Shown: one piece after another, positions 58,145 to 64,000 of the stretch
Position numbering within the stretch: the first letter of the stretch is position 1
Layout: every line of letters begins with the position of its first letter
Assembly: GCA_947370975.1 (NCBI GenBank)
Contig: CANBNG010000021.1
Location: 9,068-73,067 of the forward strand
DNA length: 64,000 bases
Origin: Beijerinckiaceae bacterium
Lineage (GTDB): Bacteria > Pseudomonadota > Alphaproteobacteria > Rhizobiales > Beijerinckiaceae
Reading direction: 5' to 3'
Notes under the pieces: generated by a model
What the model was told of the DNA's origin: nothing
Databases searched by the model: none
The model's input: only the letters and a program-made list of their open reading frames with translations
Made by a program: the position numbers and the translations under genes

Positions 58145-59713
58145 TCAAATTGGCAGCGGGGGTTCTGCGGCGGCTTTGGCGGCCGGCTTGAGTTTGGCCG
58201 CCCGCACGCCGAGCAAGCGCAGCAGCCCGATGAGCGCGATCCCATAGGTGAGCGCGCCCGCAAGCCCAAGCAGAGCCAGCTCGACCATGGCCGCCAGACC
58301 GCCGAAGGAGGCGGCGAGCGTTGCCGCAGGTGTGCGGCCAAAAATTGCGACGCAGGCAAGTGCAAGGCAGGCAAGCCCCGTTGCCAGCGCGACCTTGCCC
58401 AGAAGCGCGTCGGGCCGCATGGCGCCTGCGCGTAGCGCCAGAAACACCAGCAGGCCGAAATTCACCCACGCTCCGGCCGCGGTGGCCGCCGCCAGTCCCG
58501 CCGCGCCAAAGGGCGTGAACAGCACGAGCTTCAAACCTACGTTGAAGGCGACCGCGGCCAGCGACACCAGCATCGGCGTGCGCGTATCGCCGCGCGACTG
58601 GAAGCTCGCAACTCCCGAGCGGATCAGCACGATGGCGAATAGCCCCAGACTATAGGCGCTCAGCACCCGCGCGGAGGCGCTTGCGGCCTCGGGCGTGAAT
58701 GCCCCGCGCAGGAAAACCCCGCGCATGATGATATCGGGAATCAGCGTGAAGGCGATGAAGAAGGGCGCAGACAGCGCCAGCGTCAGCGCCATGGTGCGGT
58801 TCTGCGCATAGAAAGCGCCAGCCTCGTCGCCGCCCGCAAGCCTGCGGCTCATCTCGGGCAGCAGCACCGTGCCCGCCGCAATGCCGATGACGCCGATGGG
58901 CAGCTGATAGATGCGGTCGGCATAATAGATCGATGAAATGCCGCCTTCGGGCAACATCGAGCCGATGATCGTATCGGCAAACAGAGCCATTTGTACGCCC
59001 GCCGAACCGATGACAGCGGGGACGAGCGCGGTGAAGAATTGCTTCACGTCAGCACTCAAGGCCGGCTTGCCGAGCCTGCTCAGCACGCCGGCCTTGCGAG
59101 CGGCCAGGATCAGCAATCCGAGTTCGAGAACGCCGGCGCACGCAATGCCGAAACTCGCAGCAATGCCGGCATCTGGAAAGAGGAAGGCAATGCCCAGAAA
59201 GCCCACCATGACAAGGTTGAGCAGCACGGGGGCAAAGGCGGCGGCGGCAAATTTGCCATGCGCATTGAGCACGCCCGAGAGCAAGGTCACCAATGTCACG
59301 AAGGTGAGATAGGGAAAGGTGATCCGCGTCATGGTGACAGCGGCGCTCATCTCGCCCGGACGATCTCGCAGGCCCGGCGCAAGCAAGCCGACAAGCTCGG
59401 GCGTAAAGCCCCAGGCAAAGGCGAGCAACACAAGCTGGGAAGCGAGCAGCAGCGTCAGGATCTGCCCACCAAAGCGGCGTGCATCGTCGTGTCCGCGCCT
59501 TTCCAGCACGCGCGCATAGCTTGGCACGAAAGCGGCGTTAAACGCGCCTTCGGCAAAAATCGCGCGGAAATGATTGGGCAGGCGAAAGGCGATGTAAAAG
59601 GCATCCGCCAGCGCGCCTGCGCCCAGCACCGCGCCCAGCACCACGTCGCGCAAGAACCCGGTCATGCGCGAGAGCAGCGTCATGCCGGCGACGGAGAGCA
59701 GGTTTTTATACAT
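58145..59713 (-). CDS. murJ: Lipid II flippase MurJ
   Basis: 522 aa, about 14 membrane helices (MATE-like fold). The N-terminal signature MTLLSRMTGFLRDVVLGAVLGAGALADAFYIAFRLPNHFRAIFAEGAFNAAFVPSYA contains the essential Arg residues of the central cavity. SSIYYADRIYQLPIGVIGIAAGTVLLPEMSR and YSLGLFAIVLIRSGVASFQSRGDTRTPM are further conserved helices. It moves lipid II to the periplasm for peptidoglycan assembly. Six nt downstream of the glycosyltransferase gene. Confidence 0.95.
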   Translation of the reverse strand: MYKNLLSVAGMTLLSRMTGFLRDVVLGAVLGAGALADAFYIAFRLPNHFRAIFAEGAFNAAFVPSYARVLERRGHDDARRFGGQILTLLLASQLVLLAFAWGFTPELVGLLAPGLRDRPGEMSAAVTMTRITFPYLTFVTLVTLLSGVLNAHGKFAAAAFAPVLLNLVMVGFLGIAFLFPDAGIAASFGIACAGVLELGLLILAARKAGVLSRLGKPALSADVKQFFTALVPAVIGSAGVQMALFADTIIGSMLPEGGISSIYYADRIYQLPIGVIGIAAGTVLLPEMSRRLAGGDEAGAFYAQNRTMALTLALSAPFFIAFTLIPDIIMRGVFLRGAFTPEAASASARVLSAYSLGLFAIVLIRSGVASFQSRGDTRTPMLVSLAAVAFNVGLKLVLFTPFGAAGLAAATAAGAWVNFGLLVFLALRAGAMRPDALLGKVALATGLACLALACVAIFGRTPAATLAASFGGLAAMVELALLGLAGALTYGIALIGLLRLLGVRAAKLKPAAKAAAEPPLPI

Positions 59714-59719
59714 CTGCGC

Positions 59720-60721
59720 TCAGACCCGCGCCGGCGCGCGCGTCGGGTCGGTTGGCTGCACGGCTGCATCATCCTCCAGCCGTTCGGCGACGAGATAGAG
59801 CGGGCGGCGTTTCACCTCGGCAAAGATGCGGCCGATATATTCCCCGATGATGCCAAGCGACATCAGCTGCACGCCGGCAAAGAACATGATCGAGACGATC
59901 AGCGAGGCATAGCCCGGCACGTCAACGCCAAAGGTCACTGTCTGCGCGATGTAATAGATCGCTGCCAGCAGCGAGCAGAACGAGATGAACGTGCCGACAT
60001 AGGTCCACACTTTCAGCGGCAGCGTCGAGAAGGACATGAGCCCGTCGAGCGCGAAACGCGTGAGCGTGCGATAGGAAAATTTCGACACGCCCGCATGGCG
60101 CTCGGCGACATCGAAGGGCACACCGATGGATTTGAAACCGATCCAGGCATAGAGGCCCTTGGAGAAGCGCGCGCGTTCGCCCATGCTTTTGAGCGCCTCC
60201 ACGGCCTGACGGTCGAGCAGGCGGAAATCGCCCGCACCATCGGGCAGGCCGGTTTCACCGAATTGCTCGAAGATCTGGTAGAAACGACGCGTCAGCATCC
60301 GGCGCAGAGCGGAATCTGCATTGCGGTCGATGCGCACGCCATAGACATTCTTGTAGCCCTCGCGCCAGCGCGCGACGAAGGTCTCGATCATTTCGGGCGG
60401 ATGCTGCAAATCGGCATCCATGATGATGGTGGCGCGCCCGCGTGCATGGTCGAGGCCCGCTGCAATGGCGATTTCCTTGCCGAAATTCCGGCTGAAGGAG
60501 ACGGCGCGGCAGCGGTGATCGAGAGCATGGATCTCGCGCAGCTTCTCCATCGAGCGATCGGAGGAACCGTCGTCCACGAAGATGATTTCATGGGAGGAGA
60601 CGACGCGCTCGAGAATGGGCACGAGGCGTGCGATCAGCGCGTCGAGATTGTCGGCCTCGTTATAGACCGGGATCACGATCGAGAGTTCCGGTGCCATCGG
60701 CATCGCGCCTGAAATGCTCAT
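59720..60721 (-). CDS. Glycosyltransferase family 2 (DPM1/GtrB-like)
   Basis: 333 aa from ATG 60721; ATGs at 60703 and 60697 are alternatives. GT-A domain: SIVIPVYNEADNLDALI, IFVDDGSSDRSMEKLREI, FSRNFGKEIAIAAGLDHARG and the metal motif IMDADLQHPPEMI. QAVEALKSMGERARFSKGLYAWIGFK follows, then two C-terminal helices (VGTFISFCSLLAAIYYIAQTV and SLIVSIMFFAGVQLMSLGIIGEYIGRI). It transfers a sugar to undecaprenyl phosphate or a similar lipid. Co-transcribed with murJ. Confidence 0.92.
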   Translation of the reverse strand: MSISGAMPMAPELSIVIPVYNEADNLDALIARLVPILERVVSSHEIIFVDDGSSDRSMEKLREIHALDHRCRAVSFSRNFGKEIAIAAGLDHARGRATIIMDADLQHPPEMIETFVARWREGYKNVYGVRIDRNADSALRRMLTRRFYQIFEQFGETGLPDGAGDFRLLDRQAVEALKSMGERARFSKGLYAWIGFKSIGVPFDVAERHAGVSKFSYRTLTRFALDGLMSFSTLPLKVWTYVGTFISFCSLLAAIYYIAQTVTFGVDVPGYASLIVSIMFFAGVQLMSLGIIGEYIGRIFAEVKRRPLYLVAERLEDDAAVQPTDPTRAPARV

Positions 60722-60855
60722 CTTTGGTTCGTCCCGGGCTGCCCAGGTGCGGGCCTGCCTGATGGGTATTGCGAGGCAGGCTTTTGTGCAAGCGCCGGCT
60801 GCCTTTTGTCGCCTTGCCCCCGTGGCCCGGCAGGATATTGTGTGCGCGCTCTCAT

Positions 60856-61692
60856 ATGGACTCCCCCATGGCCGCCCGTGATCTGACACTTTGCGCTGAC
60901 GATTATGGCCTCACGCCGGCGGTGAGCCTCGGCATTCTGGAGGCAGTGGAGGCCGGACGCTTGAATGCGACAGGCGCCATGACGGCGCGGCCCCATTGGA
61001 AAACCGCCGCGCGCGATCTTGCAAGCCTGGGCGAGGCTGTGGAGGCCGGGCTTCACCTTGACCTGACGCTCGGGCCCCCGCTTACCAAAATGCCGCTTCT
61101 CGCGCCCCGTGGCGCTCTGCCCTCGATCGGTACGATGATCCGTCTGGCGCAGGCCGGGCGCTTGCCCGAAGCCGAAATCCGCGCCGAGATCGGCGCGCAG
61201 ATCGATGCTTTTGCCGAGCATTATGGCGCCATGCCTGCCTTCATCGACGGCCACCAGCATGTGCATATGTTGCCGGGCATTCGCGACTGGCTGTTTGACG
61301 AGGCCTGCAAGCGGGGGCTGGCCGGGCACATCTGGATGCGTGACAGCACGGATCGCTTGAGCCGCATCCTGCGGCGGCGCGTCGAAGCGCCGAAGGCCGT
61401 GATCGTGGCTCTGGCGGGGCGTGGCTTTGCAAAAGCGGCGCGGCAGCGCGGCTTTGTCACCAATGAGGGTTTTGCGGGATTTTCGGCCTTCGATCCGCGG
61501 CGCGACTATGCGGCGGATTTTTCGCGCTTCCTGCTGGCGCCGGGCCCGCGCCATCTCATCATGTGCCATCCGGGCCGCGTCGACGGCGAGCTTGAGCGGC
61601 TCGATCCCGCGACCTTTTCCCGAGAGCAGGAACTTGAATTCCTGCTCTCGGATCGTTTCAGCGACGTGATGGCCGCTCGTCCCAAGCTATGA
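60856..61692 (+). CDS. ChbG/HpnK-family carbohydrate deacetylase
   Basis: 278 aa from ATG 60856 (ATG 60868 is close). YdjC-like fold: LCADDYGLTPAVSLGILEA (metal Asp pair), LHLDLTLGPPL, FIDGHQHVHMLPG (metal His residues) and MCHPGRVDGE. Members deacetylate chito-oligosaccharides or hopanoid-linked N-acetylglucosamine (HpnK). Divergent from the glycosyltransferase gene, which makes a lipid-linked sugar substrate possible. Confidence 0.9.
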   Translation: MDSPMAARDLTLCADDYGLTPAVSLGILEAVEAGRLNATGAMTARPHWKTAARDLASLGEAVEAGLHLDLTLGPPLTKMPLLAPRGALPSIGTMIRLAQAGRLPEAEIRAEIGAQIDAFAEHYGAMPAFIDGHQHVHMLPGIRDWLFDEACKRGLAGHIWMRDSTDRLSRILRRRVEAPKAVIVALAGRGFAKAARQRGFVTNEGFAGFSAFDPRRDYAADFSRFLLAPGPRHLIMCHPGRVDGELERLDPATFSREQELEFLLSDRFSDVMAARPKL

Positions 61693-61698
61693 GCGGGA

Positions 61699-62226
61699 TC
61701 AGCGGGTGTAGCTGACCTGCGGCAGAGCCTTCAGCTGATCCTTGGTCATGTTGATGACGGCATGATCGGGATACATGCGGTTGCTGGCGCCAGCGGCAGC
61801 TCCACGCACATTGCTCTCGCTGGAGACGGTGGTGGGCGGTGCGCCGGCAGGCGCGCCGGTCGTGGTCGTGGTGGTGGTCGTTGCCGTGCGGTCAGCGCTG
61901 CTGCGCGGGGCATCGGAGAATTTCACATCCTCGAATTTCAGCGCGACGCGATGCATGCCAATGCCCAGGAAGCCCCCGACATCGACAACCACGGCCATCG
62001 CTTTGCCGGTGTGATCGATGAGCACGTCATCAATCTCGCCGATCTTCTCATTGGCGCTGCTGTAGATGTTCACGCCATCGAGCTTGCTGGCGCGCCAGAG
62101 ATTGCCGATCTGTGCATTCGTCAGGGTTGAAGTCGACATTGCCGTGCTCGGCGCGGACGTCTGTGCGAATGCGGGCGCCCCAAGAAGGGTGGCGGCTGCA
62201 AAGGCTGTCAATACGAGCTTGGACAT
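61699..62226 (-). CDS. Secreted PRC-barrel domain protein
   Basis: 175 aa with a signal peptide (SKLVLTAFAAATLLGAPAFA). PRC barrel: WRASKLDGVNIYSSANEKIGEIDDVLIDHTGKAMAVVVDVGGFLGIGMHRVALKFEDVKF. A Thr-rich linker (nine Thr from repeated ACC/ACG codons) and Ala/Pro stretch follow, then a second conserved end MTKDQLKALPQVSYTR. Common in Rhizobiales; role unknown. Short same-strand gap after sodB terminator. Confidence 0.88.
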   Translation of the reverse strand: MSKLVLTAFAAATLLGAPAFAQTSAPSTAMSTSTLTNAQIGNLWRASKLDGVNIYSSANEKIGEIDDVLIDHTGKAMAVVVDVGGFLGIGMHRVALKFEDVKFSDAPRSSADRTATTTTTTTTGAPAGAPPTTVSSESNVRGAAAGASNRMYPDHAVINMTKDQLKALPQVSYTR

Positions 62227-62350
62227 GGCTGTTCTCCTGCGTTTTCGTCCCGGCTACCGGGCTCGCGGACACAACAGCTCAGCCGCACGATGGTTCACGC
62301 GCCGCGTAAATCTTTGTCAGCTAAGCATTTTTTAAAAAAGCCGCGCGCAT

Positions 62351-62381
62351 AAAAAAACCGGCGTCCGCAAGGACGCCGGTT
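62351..62381 (-). terminator. Rho-independent terminator after sodB
   Basis: Minus-strand stem AACCGGCGTCC / GGACGCCGGTT (11 bp, perfect), loop TTGC, followed by TTTTT. Begins 24 nt after the sodB stop. Confidence 0.92.
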
Positions 62382-62404
62382 GATGCTTGGCTATGCGTGC
62401 AACA

Positions 62405-63004
62405 TTACTTTGCAGCTGCGTCGTACATTTCCGCGACATAGTCCCAGTTCACGAGCTGGTCGATGAAAGCCTTGAGATAGTCGGGGCGACGGTTGCGATA
62501 GTCGATGTAGTAGGAATGTTCCCACACGTCGCAGCCCAGGATCGGCTGAGCGCCATGGACCAGCGGGGATTCGCCATTCGCCGTCTTCATGACGGTGACC
62601 TTGCCGTCCTTGAGCGCGAGCCAGGACCAGCCAGAGCCGAACTGCGTGACGCCGGCCTGGATGAAGTCTTCCTTCATCTTCTCCATGGAGCCGCAGCCGT
62701 CGATGATGGCCTTTTCGAGCGCGCCGGGGATAGCGCCGCCGCCATTGGGCTTCATCCACTTCCAGAAGTGGAGATGGTTGTAGTGCTGGCCGGCATTGTT
62801 GAAGAGGCCGGCATTCTTGCCAAACGAACCCTTCACGATGTCCTCAAGCGACTGGCCTTCCCATTCCGTGCCCTTCAGCAGATTGTTGCCGTTGGTCACA
62901 TAGGCGAGGTGATGCTTGTCATGATGGTATTCGAGCGTCTCCTTCGACATGAAGGGCTGCAGGGCATCATGTGCATAGGGTAGGTCGGGAAGAGTGAAGG
63001 ACAT
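62405..63004 (-). CDS. sodB: Superoxide dismutase, iron type
   Basis: 199 aa from ATG 63004. Metal ligands: His27 (LEYHHDKHH), second His in GQHYNHLHFWKWM, and Asp and His in GCDVWEHSYYIDYRNRRPDYLKAF. The Gln four residues before the second His ligand (AGQHYNH) is the iron-type marker; Mn enzymes have Gly there. Converts superoxide to H2O2 and O2 in the cytosol. Followed by a strong terminator; 214 nt of upstream non-coding DNA hold its promoter. Confidence 0.95.
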   Translation of the reverse strand: MSFTLPDLPYAHDALQPFMSKETLEYHHDKHHLAYVTNGNNLLKGTEWEGQSLEDIVKGSFGKNAGLFNNAGQHYNHLHFWKWMKPNGGGAIPGALEKAIIDGCGSMEKMKEDFIQAGVTQFGSGWSWLALKDGKVTVMKTANGESPLVHGAQPILGCDVWEHSYYIDYRNRRPDYLKAFIDQLVNWDYVAEMYDAAAK

Positions 63005-63218
63005 GGGACGCGCTCCTCGAAATTGATCTGGGCCTTCCTTGCGGCGTGTCACCGCGCGGGGCTCAGGAACATACTTAAGGAGCGGCGCGGTCGAGGGCAA
63101 CACTGCGCCACAATTCCTTGAACTTGGCCTGTTTTGCCAAAGCGACCGTTAATAGTTTATTAGAGGGGCACGAAATCGAAGAAAGCCAAGTTCTGGCAAA
63201 CCGGTAGGACCTCGACGC

Positions 63219-64000
63219 ATGAAATGGTTTGTCGTTGGAGCAGGCGTGCTCCTTATCCTCGTTGGCGGCTTCGCAATCATCGAAGGCAGCAGCATCATCC
63301 AGGTCGAGCGCGGCTGGGCCTCCGTGATCGCGGGATCGGTGTTTGTGGCCGCCGGCGCGATTCTGTTGGGTCTTGCCGCAATCATTGCATATCTTGAAAT
63401 AGTTGCAGCTGCTTATTTGGGCGCTCGTGCCCAAGCTGAAGCGCCGGTGCTCGAGGAAGCCAAGCCGTCGCGGGGCCGGGAGCCCGCGCTTGACGCCGCT
63501 GCGCCCAAAGCCGCCACCGAAGAACCGGTTGCCGCCGAGGGGGCTGCCAAGCTCCTGTCCGGGCTCTTCAGGCGCTTTGCAGCGGCTCCTGCCGCTCCCT
63601 CAGACGAGGCCGCACCGCCGCCCCCGCGTCAGGTTCAGGTCAAGCCCCTGCCAACCCTCGGCGACACCCCCGCCGCGCCCGAAGCCCCTGCCGTCACCAT
63701 GCCCAAGCTCGCCTTGGAACTTCCCAAGGCCGAAGAGCCCGAGAAGGCGACAGGCCTGCGCGATTTCAAATTCATCTTCCCGCCGATCGATCTGCCGCCG
63801 TCGCTGAACAAGCCCGTCGTCGAACCCGTCGTCGAGACGCCTGACTTCACAGCGCCAGATGTCGCGCCCGCCCCGTCCGAGCTCAAGCACCCGCCGCGCC
63901 GCGCCATTCAGCTGCCCTGGCTTGGCCGTGGCAAGAAAGCGCCCGAGCCCGCGCCGGTGCGAGTGGAACTGCCCCAACCCGCCGCACCCGCGCCCGAGGC
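63219..64000 (+). CDS. Membrane protein with proline/alanine-rich tail, partial (3' end missing)
   Basis: Open from ATG 63219 through the right edge, at least 260 aa, no stop in the window. Two N-terminal membrane helices (FVVGAGVLLILVGGFAII and VIAGSVFVAAGAILLGLAAIIAYLEIVAAAYLG) separated by a short acidic loop, then a long Pro/Ala/Glu-rich cytosolic or periplasmic tail with repeated PxxP and short conserved pieces such as LLSGLFRRFA and RAIQLPWLGRGKKAPE. No family recognised. Confidence 0.7.
   Translation, partial: MKWFVVGAGVLLILVGGFAIIEGSSIIQVERGWASVIAGSVFVAAGAILLGLAAIIAYLEIVAAAYLGARAQAEAPVLEEAKPSRGREPALDAAAPKAATEEPVAAEGAAKLLSGLFRRFAAAPAAPSDEAAPPPPRQVQVKPLPTLGDTPAAPEAPAVTMPKLALELPKAEEPEKATGLRDFKFIFPPIDLPPSLNKPVVEPVVETPDFTAPDVAPAPSELKHPPRRAIQLPWLGRGKKAPEPAPVRVELPQPAAPAPE

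Noticed and set aside
58991..60712. A 573-codon open frame antisense to murJ and the glycosyltransferase gene
   Set aside because: Low-complexity Gln/Glu/His/Arg sequence without domains, spanning two well-supported genes.
1..64000. tRNA/rRNA genes, CRISPR arrays, transposases or prophage genes
   Set aside because: Searched by eye for tRNA-like cloverleaf segments, regularly spaced repeats and DDE/integrase proteins; none was convincing. A tRNAscan or HMM search would settle this.

Overview
The window is GC-rich, densely coded chromosomal DNA from an alphaproteobacterium, most likely in the order Hyphomicrobiales (Rhizobiales). The evidence is an imuA-imuB-dnaE2 mutagenesis cassette with a GTTC-N7-GTTC LexA box, a TIGR02301-type protein, an NrtR-like NAD regulator, catIJ/pcaHG-type aromatic catabolism, and housekeeping genes grouped as usual in that order. 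I could not assign a genus. No rRNA, tRNA, CRISPR array or transposase was recognised.

Layout. 63-4558 (minus strand): housekeeping run of two conserved unknowns, ygfZ-like, tag, HD hydrolase, tyrosine phosphatase and NrtR-like regulator. 4724-5345: hicAB module. 5348-11443: TIGR02301, Nudix, pdxH, a lipoprotein, a DnaJ-like protein, an ECF-like sigma/anti-sigma pair, fabI and a histidine phosphatase. 11659-15705: a single 1348-residue Pls/PosA-type synthetase (adenylation, carrier, six membrane helices, three left-handed-helix domains), followed by a RelE/XRE toxin-antitoxin pair; these sit between the histidine phosphatase gene and aroC. 16513-22870: aroC, HDAC-like deacetylase, L,D-transpeptidase, HAD phosphatase, MarR regulator, DUF1499, MBL hydrolase. 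22896-28833: dnaE2, imuB, imuA under an SOS box.

29405-43481 is a catabolic region: SDR, TctC-type binding protein, IclR regulator, complete branched-chain-type ABC transporter (livKHMGF), short MetE-like methyltransferase, then 3-oxoadipate CoA-transferase (catIJ) and protocatechuate 3,4-dioxygenase (pcaHG). An AT-richer insert (38451-40142) with an unknown secreted protein, an XRE regulator and a second hicAB splits the region. A sigma70-like promoter with a 14-bp inverted repeat at the predicted start site precedes catI, and its half-site recurs beside the IclR gene, so that regulator probably controls catIJ-pcaHG.

43616-64000 is mostly core: pyroglutamyl-peptidase, a lone MazF-like toxin, a lipoprotein hydrolase, Uma2 nuclease-like protein, both methylmalonyl-CoA mutase subunits, HerA-like ATPase, M20 peptidase, panBC, haloacid dehalogenase, murJ with a glycosyltransferase, ChbG-like deacetylase, PRC-barrel protein, iron-type superoxide dismutase, and a proline-rich membrane protein cut by the right edge. 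Two families of intergenic dyad repeats are scattered through the right two thirds.

Most unusual item: the Pls/PosA-type synthetase. Its specificity residues, read by hand as D-L-E-D-I-G-S-V-V-K, resemble lysine/ornithine codes, so a cationic poly-amino-acid is a plausible product.
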